Source of the DNA: Chelonoidis abingdonii
Lineage: Eukaryota > Chordata > Testudines > Testudinidae
NCBI RefSeq assembly: GCF_003597395.2
Contig: NC_133771.1
Location: 137,147,823-137,211,822 of the forward strand
Reading direction: 5' to 3'
Length of the DNA: 64,000 bases
Made by a program: the position numbers and the translations under genes
In this document: in pieces, positions 1 through 10,597 of the stretch
How positions within the stretch are numbered: position 1 is the stretch's first letter
Layout: the number at the start of each line of letters is the position of its first letter
The notes under the pieces: generated by a model
Told to the model about the DNA's origin: nothing
Seen by the model: the letters and a program-made list of their open reading frames with translations, nothing else
The model's database searches: none

Positions 1-280
1 CAAAACCTCCTCTAGTGACTCTTCAGTCTGTGACAGTTTCTCAGATTTGTCACCTACAAAAGCTGGCTCAGGTTTGGGAATCTCCCTAACCTCCTCAGCA
101 GTGAAGACTGAAGCAAAGAATCCATTTGGTTTCTCCGCAGTGACTTTCTCGTCTTTAAGCGCTCCTTTTGTATTTCGATTGTCAAGGTGCCCCATTGGTT
201 GTTCAGCAGGCTTCCTGCTTCTGATGTACTTAAAAAACATTTTGTTATTACCTTTGGAGTTTTTGGCTGCTTTTCTTTTA
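1..280 (-). mobile_element. CR1 LINE fragment
   Basis: The sequence runs in parallel with 22989-23280 of the longer CR1 in this window (same order of phrases: aaaacctcctct, gggaatctcc, gcaaagaat, ggcttcctgcttctgatgtactt). It is the stretch between endonuclease and reverse transcriptase on the - strand. The left side is cut by the window. Several substitutions and a lost open frame show it is dead. Confidence 0.85.
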
Positions 281-914
281 GGATAACCTTATTTTATCCC
301 CCTAAATGTGTCTAGATCTGTTGCTGGAGGTTTAAATAATGAACCTACTTGGCTATCTACATGAATTGAAGAAATTGCATGCTAAATATAGATTGCTGTC
401 AATTGTGTGAATGTCAAAAACATTTCCTTTCCTGCATTTTGTCAGCTAAGTCTCATATTAATTTAATTCCTGTCTCTTTTCAGTCTTTCGATCAGTTGGG
501 TCAATAGCCTAGCAGTCTCAGTGTGTGAGTTATAGTATATAGGGTAGCAAAAAGACATTTTAAATGGTCCTATGATAGGATGCAAAGGTCCTATCTGAGT
601 ATCAGCGGATAGGCAGTTAAATTGCTTCTTAACTGTTCTGCTAGAAAAGAGTGAGGTAATGGATCAGAACTATAGCCTAGTGGTCCAGTCAAGATCTTAG
701 TGCTAAATTAGGAGCTCTATAAAAAGTTCTCTCTGGTAGTCAAAAAGAAGAGTAAATGAGTGAGCTTCTGAGCAGGCAGAGTGCTACTCTTGTTGTAACA
801 GTGAGAGACACAGGAGTACTGGTAAGTGACTGAATTTTATTTCCTGCCCTCTGTCATCTGAATGAGTCTGAGTTATTAAAACTTCACGGGCTCAGTATCC
901 ACTGACACATTCCT

Positions 915-3740
915 GTTGTTATACTCGATAGCTGAAGAGCTGGGTTGTCTTACCACATGCTTTGAATCTTTTTGTTTTCTCTTGATATAAATTCTCTTGT
1001 TTCTTTCTGCTACAAACTGGGAACCCAAAAACATGAGGAAAATTCTCTTTTGGTGAAAGACAGTTTGTAGCCAGTGGACATGGTTGCATCATTCCAGTTG
1101 TGGTGCATTGATTAGTGGTGCATGCATAAGTGATTCTACCTTTTCTGTCTCTGGCATATGGCATCTGCAAAGCAACATTCTGTAGATGCAGTTGTAGGTC
1201 CATAAGCCATTTCAATTCCTCCTCTGTGATGATGTGGATATCATCCAATTTACCTTTGAATCCATATTTGGAGCACTACATTATGATGTGTTCAGTGGTT
1301 TGGATGTTTTCACCAGTTGTATGAAGGGCAGCCTTTGATTTTCCACTAGTGCATCAAGTAGCTGTATCTTCTATGGTTTGTTTGGATTCATTTCAGTGTG
1401 GTCCAATGTCTGCATGGCATGTCGAAACTGGGAGGGCAACTGGTTGGGTCAGTAAGCAAGTGCTTGTAGAATGGTAGATGAGGTCCAGACACACTGCCAT
1501 TCCCTGTCCGGATCCAGAGACATGGATGGTCCCAGGTAGTCTGTAGTAGTGTTTGTGATTTGAGGTGTTGTTAGGGTATGTTATCCATAATCTGGCAGAT
1601 GGGAAATTCTGAGTAGTCTTCAGCACATTTAAGTTCTCGTGTTGTAGCTATATCTCGATGGATTGATGGAGGTTCAATGTTTGTTTGCTAATATAAAAAG
1701 CCATAGTAGAGGTGTTGATCTTAAAGTTCCCAGGATGATTTGCATGGTCTGATTCAGCTGTCTATCCACAAGTTGGGTGTGGCAGCTTCTTTTCCACACT
1801 GGCACACAGTACTCTGCAACTGAGTACGCCAGGGCCAAGGCTGATGTTCATAGCATCGGGGCAGTTGTTCCCCAGTTTGTTCCTGCTAACTTTCGAATAA
1901 TGTTGATGTGAGTCTTCACTTCAGAGGCTGCTTTCTTGAGGTGCTCATGAGAGGTCAGTGTACAGTCACGAATTACACTAAGGTATGTTGGCTTTGGGTT
2001 ATAACGGACAGTTTCACCATAAAACTCGACAGAGTATTTTATGCAAGTCTGTTGTCAAGTGGAAGGTAGAGACTACAGATTTGCTTGGATTTGGTTTCAG
2101 GTGCCACTTTTGGAAGTACTCTTAAGGTCAGAAGTAATAGTAATGGTTGTGAGTGCCAGATCATCAGAATACAGAAACTTCTCTGCTATTGTTTCAGGCA
2201 TATCACTTGTGTATACATTGAAGAGTGTTGGAGCAAGTACAGGGCCTTGTGGTCGCCCATTATTCAAAGTTCATGGCTTGCTGGTTTGACCTCCAAGGCG
2301 CACGCACATCCTTCAGCCACTAAGCATGGTGTCCAGCAGCCTAAGAATCCGCACACAGAGGATCAGTTGGTTGCAGTATCAGACCATCCTTCCAGACTCT
2401 GTTATGTGCTGCTGACAGATCGATGAAAGCATTACTGGTCTTTGAGTTTTTGATGGAATCCAGCATCGATGCTTGTAGTGAGGGCCAGAAACTGGTCGCA
2501 GCAACTTTTGTGCAGAAGAAAACCAGCTTGTTCCTTAGGTAGGCTGGTGTCCCCAGTGGGCCTGAGTTGGTTCAGACTCAAATGCTCCATCATCTTGTAG
2601 ATGGTGTTCAGAAAGGAGATTGGTCTATAACTAGAAGGATAATCTGCAGGTTTTCCAGGCTTTAGGGGTGCAATGTCCTTGGCTTCTCTCCACAGGTAGA
2701 GGATTTCACTGGTCTCCTGGATATTTGTGAAAAGCTCCATCATTCATTTCTGTGCCAGTGGACCCAGATATAGGAAATCAGGATAGATACCATCTTTTCC
2801 TGCTGCCTTTCCGAATTTCTGGGCTGCATTGATATCCAGACCATTGGGAAGATGGATTGCATGTGGGCATCACTTGCTAAAGTTGATGCTGGACTTGTCT
2901 GTGATACTGTTTATCCACTGGCTGTTTTAATGTCCACAAAAGTTTATCACCAGTTACATTGGCTTCACGTGGGATTTGCAGCCCCCAGGTGTCTCAGCAA
3001 GTTCCAGGTGCATCTGCCTGAGTATGTGAAGTTTAGACCTACACAGCCACGCCAGTATTTCTGCCTTGCTGCAGCCAGTAGGAGGATTTCTGCACTCATA
3101 TTTGTGGAGGAGTTTTTGGCTTTCTGCAGTCTAGCAAGGAGTGTACGATGACATGTGTCCTTGAGGGATGTTCTTCTTTGTAATGGATATTAGAAGCGCA
3201 GTAAAATCGTCACAAGTATTCGCCATTGGGGGAATGTCAGAGATTGTGTTCTCTACGGTCATAGAGAAAGTGGCCCAGTCTGCTTTTTGAATTTCCAGTG
3301 CAGCACTGGTTTTGAGTAGAGAACTGGAATTTGAGTGCCAATAGGGTCAGTACTGGTCTGTGCAGGCAGTTTGGGAAGTCATTAAGGACGATCTGTGATG
3401 GGGGTATTAGCGTACCTGTATCATGTTTAGAGATGAACATCAGGTCAGGGCAGTATCCTCTGACCTATCTTGCAGAGTGGAAGGTGATGCACTGTTTTGC
3501 ATCTAAAAGGAGGAGCATATTCTTTGCTGATGCAAAGGGATCCGTTCTTTACCTGCAATGTTGTTTGCTGGATAGCTCCATTGTGTGTGGTGCCTATTAA
3601 AGTTGCCTACAAAATACAGCAGAGTCCTGTGTATGCTGCAGAGCTGGTTGAGGCCACTGTGCACCAGGTGATTCCTGCTATAACATTTGATGAAACCACC
3701 AAAATCGGAAATGGGAAAACTAGTTTTCATAGTTAACTCT
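915..3740 (-). mobile_element. Degraded non-LTR retrotransposon with endonuclease and RT remnants (jockey/CR1-type)
   Basis: Read on the - strand, an element of about 2.8 kb appears in pieces over several frames. The 5' part at 3578-3616 encodes YFVGNFNRHHTQW, an AP-endonuclease signature in which the usual GDFN has become GNFN. Next comes the RT: 2432-2743 carries KPGKPADYPSSYRPISFLNT and LPKEQAGF, then a LNNGRPQGPVLAPTLFN-like block near 2230-2270, then the catalytic box YSDD at 2160-2171. A C-terminal zinc-knuckle-like tail lies at 919-1250. Stops and frameshifts interrupt every domain. It differs from the CR1 copies in this window; it looks like another clade of the jockey superfamily, but I cannot name it. 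RT and endonuclease identity are firm; the ends are approximate. Confidence 0.78.
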
Positions 3741-3849
3741 GAAACTGAATAATAATTAGTCCACAAACACCAAAAACAAATTAAAAACTGGAATCCCTCT
3801 TTTTAGTTTAGTTTAGATTGTGGAAGGGTAACTCTGTCAATATTTACTT

Positions 3850-4630
3850 ATTTGGTCTGAAATCAACTGGATGAAATTCAGTAAAGACAAGTGTAAAATA
3901 CTGCACTTAGGAAGGAAAAAATCAAATGCGCAACATCAAAATGGAGAGCAACTGGCTAGCCACTAGTACTGTTGAAAAGGATTATGAGGTTATAGTAGAT
4001 CACAAATTGAATGTGATGCAGTTGTGAAAAAGGCTAGTATCATTTTGGGATGTATTAACAGAAGTCTCAGTTATCCAGGAGGTAATTGTCCTGCTCTACT
4101 CAGCACTAATGAGGCCTCAGCTAGAGTACTGTGTCCAATTCTGGGTGTCATATTTTAAGAAAGATGAGTTGGAGAGAGTCCAGAGGACAACATCAAAAAT
4201 TATAAGTTAGAAAACTTGACATGTGAGGCGAGGTTAAAAAAAGCTGGACATGTTGTTTAATTTTGAGAAAAGAAGGCTGAGGGGGGACCTGATAACAATC
4301 TTCAAGAATGTTAAGGGCTGTTACAAAAAGGATGGTGATCAGTTGTTCTCCGTGTTCACTGAAGGTACGACAGGAAGTAATGGGCTTAATCTGCAGCAAG
4401 GGAGATTTTTGTTAGATATTAGCAAAAACTTTCTAGATGCAAGTATAGTTAAGCACTAGAATAGGCTTCAAAGGGAAGTTGTGGAATCCCTGTTGTTGGA
4501 GATTTTAAGAACAGGTTAGCCAAACACCTGTACAGGAGAGTTCAGGTATACTTGGTCCTGCCTCAGCATGGGGGACTGGACTAGAGGGCTTCTCAAGGTT
4601 CCTTCCAGCCCTACATTTCTATATATAGAA
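3850..4630 (+). mobile_element. CR1 LINE 3' end
   Basis: Typical CR1 3' portion: the end of ORF2 and the 3' UTR, with ctgcacttaggaagga, gtactgtgtccaattctggg, aagaaggctgaggggggacctgataac, and the tail ggggactggactagagggcttctcaaggttccttccagcccta ending near ttctatatata. The ORF2 remnant is broken by stops. It is 5' truncated at about 3850, as usual for LINE insertion. Confidence 0.9.
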
Positions 4631-4739
4631 CCATGACCATCTACTGTGAGGGCCCTTTGAGGCCTAGTAGGTGTTCTGTCAAAAATGAAGTTTAATGTGT
4701 TAGTACAAACTCCCACAAATATAATTTATAAAAAATGAC

Positions 4740-5180
4740 ATGCCGTGGCTAGGGGAAATGCACCCCCCTCTGGCTGCAACCCAGCTTGGCCTGTACCTGC
4801 TGCGGCTGGGGAAGAGGTGTCCCGGTCCCGGCTCAGCCCCTGCCTGGACTTGCTGTGACCATGGGTGAGGTGTCTATCCTTTGGCCTGAGCCCCAGAGCT
4901 GCCGTGGTGGGGAGAGGCTCCCTTCCACCCCCAGACCAGGTGCTGCTGCGGGGAGAGAGAGGTGGGGGGAGTCTTCTTTCCCCGCTATAGCCCTGGAGCA
5001 GCCTGCACACCAAACCCTTCATCCCTGGCCCCACCCCAGAGACTTCACCCCCACAACCTCCTGCCCCAGTCCTGAGCTTCTCATACTTGGTCCCATTCCA
5101 GAGCTCGCACCCCCAGCCAGAGCCCTCACCCCTCCACACCTCAGCCATACCCATAAGCTCCCTCCCACACTCTGAAACCC
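4740..5180. repeat. GC-rich interspersed repeat (unclassified)
   Basis: A sharply GC-rich block in AT-rich intron. On the - strand it has phrases such as ggggtgcgagctctgg and ctggggtggggccagggatgaaggg, like the internal part of the GC-rich elements at 24.5 and 50.6 kb. Long open frames on both strands are a by-product of base composition, not genes. Ends and class are uncertain. Confidence 0.5.
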
Positions 5181-5202
5181 TCAGTCCAGCCCCGACACAT
5201 GC

Positions 5203-5274
5203 ATTTTGTTATGTGTACCAATATGGAGATGATGTGTGACTCATCACCCCCGATATTGGTGCACATAACAAAAT
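5203..5274. repeat. Palindromic hairpin sequence
   Basis: The left arm attttgttatgtgtaccaat pairs with the right arm attggtgcacataacaaaat. The arms extend to about 33 bases each with a few mismatches and leave only a very short loop near tgtgac. It directly follows the GC-rich repeat and is probably part of a dispersed repeat. Confidence 0.8.
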
Positions 5275-5542
5275 TCATTCCATGCATGTAAGGGAAAAAT
5301 TGCTTGTAGGCACTTGAATAATTCAAATAATAAATAGTAATAACAACGTGATGGAATTTGTTTTTTCAGTTCTTTTTTTCTTTTTTAAAACCTAGGAAAT
5401 TACATGCAAAGAAAACTACATTAAAAGAATGGTAAGGTTGTGAAGTCCAGCACTCAGCTGTTAGGAAATGCCAGAATTAAGGTTGTCTGTGCAACTTAAT
5501 TTATCCCCTTGTGCATATGCTTTATGATACAGTATATAAATC

Positions 5543-6325
5543 CATGATCACATGCTATTTTTTCCACAGGACCCCTCCCTCATTCAGTGCACAGGATGGA
5601 CAGTTCTCAATTAATAAGCATCAGTTCAGTTTTTTGTTTTATCCTTGTGTATTGTGTGACCCATGCCTTATTTACGACCCACTACTAAAAACCTCCTGTA
5701 GCATGAGTGCTTCACAAACATGAATTGATTTACCTTCACAACACCACTGTAAAGTAAGACCGTATTGTGCCTGTTATACAGATGTAGAATTAAGGCACAG
5801 AGATAATATCAAAAGTATACACTAATTTTGGTGGCCAATTAATGAGAGAGATGCCCATGGCCTGATTTTTCTGATGCCATTTGATAGCATTTCATTTATT
5901 CATAGTATATCTCTCATTGACTTTAATTGCCTTTGAGTTCCCAGCACTTCCGTAAATCAGAGACCCCAGGGACTCAAGCTGGGCTCCTAGAAAAATGAGG
6001 AACACACAGTGGCCAACGGTGAAAAGTTTGGTTTAAGGGTCTTGTCCAGAATCACATATGAAGTCTGTGGCAGAGGCAGGGGTAAAATCTGATTCTCCAG
6101 GATGGCCTTCAACTGCCTTAACCAAAAAATCATCCTTTTTTCCCTTTACTGTCCTCTGCCTCATTCATGGCACACCTTCCAGCTTGGGAATGAATGAGAC
6201 GTGGATCCTACAGATAACAGCCTCATTCACTATACAGCTCTGATTCATTCTCTGAAGACCATCCAGCCTCTGCACTGAATGAGTCAGGGGTCCCGTGGAA
6301 AAAATAGTTGATTATGTGAATCAAA
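5543..6325. mobile_element. Non-autonomous inverted-repeat DNA transposon (MITE-like)
   Basis: The left arm 5543-5592 (catgatcacatgctattttt, ccacaggacccct, ccctcattcagtgca) is matched in reverse complement by the right arm at 6271-6325 (tgcactgaatga, aggggtcccgtggaaaaaatag, attatgtgaatca). The arms are about 50 bp. No transposase is present. The interior holds MIR-like sequence. Superfamily and target site duplication are undetermined, so the true ends may lie slightly further out. Confidence 0.65.
5735..6120 (-). repeat. MIR-like SINE remnants
   Basis: Segments such as ttatacagatgtagaattaaggcacagagata (5777-5807) and gtcttgtccagaatcacatatgaagtctgtggcagaggcagg (6040-6081) follow the reversed core of MIR-type SINEs in order. 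They are ancient and diverged, and lie inside the inverted-repeat element. Confidence 0.5.
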
Positions 6326-6555
6326 AACTGTTTAGTAATGCACTTTTGAATGTTTGATTTTGCAACAGTAACATTCTTTTAATGTAATGTTTGTATTTAC
6401 TTTTAATTTGTATTTATATTGTGTATATATAGGCTTATATTATCAGTGGGTGTTCAATAATATCCAGTGTTAGCAGGATTGTCTATTTTGTGCATGCAAA
6501 AAACCTTAATTTGTGTGCACAAACATGGGTTGTATCTGCAAAGCTTAAGCATATA

Positions 6556-7654
6556 CAGTAACTCCTCACTTAACTTTGTATTTATGTTCCAGAAAAATAT
6601 GACTTTAAGTGAAACGATGTTAAGAAAATCCAATTTCCCCATAAGAATTAATGTAAATGGGGGGGTTAGGTTTGAGGGAAATTTTTTTTGCCAGACAAAA
6701 GGCATTATATACATTTTAAACAATTTTAAACAAGCAATTTAATACAGGTATACGTTTTAATCAATTTTTAAACAAGCAATTTAATACTAAGCTGAGGGGG
6801 TGGGAGGAGTAGTGTGCACATGCTGTGTGTTTAGAAACATACTGTACAGTATTATAGTTGGGAGGTGCCCCTGTCTTACCCTACACAGGCACAGCCCACT
6901 GGCACTGGAGGCTGAAGGTGCTTAAGGCTAGGAGAAACGCATTGCACAGCGGTGGCAGCTTCCCCTGCTCTGCAAGCACCAGGGGCGGGGGCTCAGCCCT
7001 CAGCGCTCCCACTCCCCTCTTCCCTGACCTGCCTCTTCTTCCCCCCCGCCACCTCCCCCTTTACTTCCCACGCTGTGTCCTCGCTCCTCCCGCCCCCCTT
7101 CTAAACGCTGCAAGCCAGCTGATTGCTGCCGTCAGGAGGCAGGGGAGGGAGGGGGAGCCTGCACACCGAGTCCTTGTTCCCCTCTCCTCCCTCCTGCCTG
7201 GGGCAATCAGCTGGCTTGCGGTGTTTCGAGGTAGGAGGGAGGGAGGAGGAGTGAGGACTCAGCACACAGGCTCTCCCTCCCTTCCTTCCCCCTGCCTCCT
7301 GCTTGGGGCAATCAGCTGGCTTGTGGCGTTTGGGAGGCAGGGGAGGGAGGGAGAGCCTGCGTGCCGAGTTCTCACTCCTCCCCCCTCCAGCCCCCAAAAT
7401 GCTGCAAGCTAGCTGATTGCTGCCGGTGGGGGGAGAGAAGGGGGAAGGCGCTGACCTGGGGGGTCTGCCAGCGGGCCAGAGGCGCTGCATATGTGGGGGG
7501 GCTGTAGGGAGGCTTCCAGCTGTGGAGAAAGCAGGCAGCCAAACAACGTAAGAGTGGAGCATTATACAACTTTAAATGAGCATGTTCCCTAATTGATCAG
7601 CAACGTAACAATGAAACAATGTTACCCAGGATGACTTAAAGTGAGGAGTTACTG
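6556..7654. mobile_element. Tigger/mariner-like non-autonomous DNA transposon
   Basis: Terminal inverted repeats cagtaactcctcacttaa (left) and ttaaagtgaggagttactg (right) are flanked on both sides by TA, the target duplication of Tc1/mariner-superfamily elements. The interior 6850-7550 is very GC-rich and contains four copies of a motif around gccagctgattgctgcc (near 7110, 7204, 7305 and 7400), two in each orientation. No transposase can be seen. The long open frames here are compositional. Confidence 0.75.
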
Positions 7655-7811
7655 TAGTTGAGTATACATGACAAAACTTTTGTTTGCAATGGTTTTTAAA
7701 ATTACAAAAACAAATATGAATAGAAATATTTTCAGGTGATTTTTTAATGAAAACAGGATGATGGATTTTAAACATTTTCTAGCAGTGCTGGAAACAGGAA
7801 CACAACGCAAT

Positions 7812-7985
7812 ACCTATATTGTAAGCTCTTTGAGACCAGAGACTCTTTTTGTTATGTATTTGTGCAGTGCGTCACACAGTGCAATGCTGTTCCAGGGTTT
7901 GGGCTCCTGGGTGTTACTTCTATACAAATTATTAATACTACTGATAATAATTAAAATAATAATAGATATTATTATTGAGTATGTG
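7812..7985 (+). repeat. Ancient amniote interspersed repeat tail with AAT-rich end
   Basis: Contains the widespread phrase attgtaagctctttgagacc, then cagtgcgtcacacagtgcaatg and a tail rich in aataataa. This order is common in reptile and bird DNA as an old retroposon 3' end. The family name is not certain. Confidence 0.5.
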
Positions 7986-8308
7986 GTACATGAAAACGTA
8001 TTGGTGAAATACATTGTAGGCTAGTTTTACTATCCATGTTGAATATACTATAAAAGTAAACAAATAGGATCAGTTGAGAACAAACTAGACTAAAAAAAAT
8101 CTTTCAGTTCTAACAATCTGCAGCGCAGTGTTATTAGTAACACAGACTAAATGAAGATTTTAGAGAAATATGATTTTTATCCTGACATTGGTCCTCTCTA
8201 CTTGAAAGAATCATTTTAAAGCCTTTGTGAATTATGAAAAAATAGATTGTGTAACATACCATGGTTAGTAAAGAAGTCAACATTTTTCTTTTCTTTTAAT
8301 CCTTCTAG

Positions 8309-8363
8309 CCTTCAGGAAAAAGAACAATCACTCAGCATGTCCGTTAAAGAAATGACTACCAAA
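8309..8363 (+). CDS. DISC1: DISC1 internal coding exon (55 bp)
   Basis: Short internal exon of DISC1, a coiled-coil scaffold protein of the centrosome, mitochondria and synapse that binds partners such as NDEL1 and PDE4 (family knowledge). It follows a pyrimidine-rich acceptor (ttttaatccttctag) and ends at a consensus donor (AAA|gtaagt). Only one of three frames is open: one base completes the preceding codon, then 18 codons starting LQEKEQSLSMSVKE and ending in Lys at a codon boundary (phase 0). The residues are charged and helix-forming, as expected for the C-terminal coiled-coil part. Phase 0 fits the next exon exactly. Alone it would be too short to recognise; the call depends on the two downstream exons. 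The upstream exon lies outside the window. Confidence 0.82.
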
Positions 8364-8734
8364 GTAAGTGCATATCAACTATCATTTTTTTTTTAGTGCA
8401 TTTAAGAAACAAAGATAATGCATTACTTTTTAAATATAATATTGTCCCTTTTGAAAGGTCAAATGTATGGTATTTCTTCTGAATATGTTTTAACATATAA
8501 ATATTCTTAATATCTGTTTAAAAAAGAAATCTAAACCTGGTTAAGGCATTCAAAAATGTTAGTGTGTCTGCCAAAGGAAGCAGGTGGAATGGTTCATTAA
8601 ATGTAATATTTCTTGGCTCATGTTCACAGTAGAAACCAATCTGTTGGCCTCAGCTTAGAAAATAACTGGCAGCTTTATGAAATAAAAGTGAAATCTGGTC
8701 ACAATTGAATGAATGTCTTTATTCTCAGGAAAAA

Positions 8735-9270
8735 AGCCATATTCTCATATTGGTTTCACTGGTGTAAATCCAGAGTGACTCCATTGAAGTTAGCGATGTT
8801 ACTCAGGAGTTAAAATAGTGCAAATGGAAATCAGAATCAGGCTGAGGGTAATTATGATCAATGAATTACATTTTCATCCCAGCTGGGTTAAGTTTAGATA
8901 TACTCGCACATATTTAAAAAAAAAATCATATAGTGCATCATAGTTTCCAGGACACTTAATGGACTTGAGTATTGTATTTTCTCCTGTTGACTTTCGTTTT
9001 TATATCATCCTCCATTAGGTCCTGATTCTGCAAACAGTTATGCAGTTGCTTAAATGTAAGCATATAAATTGTCCCACTGACTAATGTCACTTTCTCATAT
9101 GAGTAAATTTAAGCAATGCGTAGCTGTTTGCAGACTCAGGAGATTAGTTACTATGTAATCCATGTGTTTATATGGTACTTGTGGCATGGTTGTTAGGTGC
9201 ATTAAGGGTGAATTTTTCAAAGGCACCTGGGGAATTAGGTGCCTAACGCCCAGTGAATTTCCAGTAGCGA
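8735..9270. repeat. Ancient interspersed repeat fragments
   Basis: Three short pieces of recurring amniote intron sequence: ttggtttcactggtgtaaatccagagtgactccattgaagt (8748-8788), taggtcctgattctgcaaac (9018-9037), and tgaatttttcaaaggcacctggggaattaggtgcctaa (9210-9247). They are old and have no coding content. Confidence 0.45.
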
Positions 9271-9777
9271 AGCCCCCATCATGTGTACTATTAGATTTGA
9301 GGCTTCCTTTTCAAACATCATTGCCTTAAAAGACATGTACAAAATACTGATTTGTTGCTACAAATTGGTAATTGTGTGCAGGAAATATGCTATTACTCAT
9401 GCAATCGTCAATTGCACATACATTTGCCTGTTTTCTCATTCATGCAAAATATGCAGACACACAAGTCTGTGCTCCCTGGCACATACTTTATATATGACGT
9501 ATATACATAATATCTGTTTTTGCATTTGTGGCCTATAATATCTAACAAATTTATATACTTATACAGTTATTTTTTTTGTGGGAAGTTTTTGGTACTCTTC
9601 TCACCAAAGGCATAATTATTCTGGTAATTTCTCCAAACCCTGTACATGTGAAGAATAGGAGGACTGTGAAACTTTTGGGTTACCACTGTTGCTTTCATCT
9701 GAGATACTGCTGCTACTGTTTCTCAAATCTGATTTTCAGTTTCTTATTTTCCACATCTTCCAGCCACTATAAAGAAT

Positions 9778-10318
9778 TGTGACAAGATGGCCGATGTTCC
9801 TATGGTGGTTTCCGTACTTTTCTTGGGGGGGCAACAGGGGGGCTAAGACGCAATCCTTTGCCCCTGTTTTTGGGTGGTGAGGGCTCCACTAGTGGCCCGG
9901 GGAAGGTGGTAGAGGAGGGAAGTACGGGAGGGATCTGGGTTTGCTCCTCGCTCTGATGCCTGGCTCCTCTCAAGCCCTGCGGTTTTCTTACCCTCTTCCC
10001 CCTTGGGTGGGGTTACCCTCGGTCCTTAGACACTGGGGGAGAGAGTCTCCTTGCCCTGCCAGGGCAGGGTCTCCCTTACTTCAGTTCTCTCATCTTTCAA
10101 ATCTCAAAACACACCTCCAAGCTCCAGTTCTCTCTCCTTCCTCCTCCTCCCTGACTGCTGAAGTATTAGGTTCCTGACAGGGCCTTAATTGACTACAGGT
10201 GCTCCAATTAACCTGTATCAACCCTCCCTAGTCTACAGGGAACCACGCCTTAATTAGCGTAGGGCTTACATTTCCCCTGTACCACTCTCCCACTGCTCCC
10301 TGGCCCTCCTGTATCACA
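9778..10318 (-). mobile_element. Solo LTR (541 bp) with GAAT target duplication
   Basis: Bounded by TG (9778) and CA (10318) and flanked by gaat on both sides (9774-9777 and 10319-10322). On the - strand it reads tgtgatacaggagggccagg at the start and ends ccatcttgtcaca, phrases that recur in turtle LTRs. No internal retroviral genes are present, so it is a solo LTR left by recombination. The family is unknown. Confidence 0.75.
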
Positions 10319-10597
10319 GAATGTGGTCGTTCCTTATACCATAATGGATCAATGATCCAGTAGTCTTCTCTGACAGTAACTGAAGAATGCTTTGGATGAA
10401 GAGTTAAAATGACCTTAATGTGCTTAATTCCACAATGCTATATAATTGGAGGGGAAATTCCTTCCTGATTTTGGCAAATATGTGGTTTATATCCTGAAAC
10501 ACAAAGATTGCTAGTCCATCTCTCTCTTTCTCTCTAATATACTGTAACTCGGCATCTCAGAATTTTTCCAAACGTTAGAAAGCTGAATCCACACTTA

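Larger units (their letters stand above)
1..8308 (+). other. DISC1: DISC1 intron, 5' side (partial)
   Basis: Intron upstream of the first exon seen, cut by the window edge. It holds the repeats listed separately. Stretches 286-918, 5281-5480, 6326-6550 and 7986-8290 are AT-rich and show nothing I can name. No DISC1-like coding segment with splice sites is visible here. Confidence 0.75.

Noticed and set aside
4726..5175. Open frames of 142 and 129 codons on opposite strands
   Set aside because: GC-rich repeat; frames on both strands reflect lack of AT-rich stops rather than coding.
6858..7562. Open frames of 184 and 153 codons on opposite strands
   Set aside because: They lie in the GC-rich interior of a Tigger-like element, have Pro/Arg/Ser-rich low-complexity content, overlap each other and show no domain.
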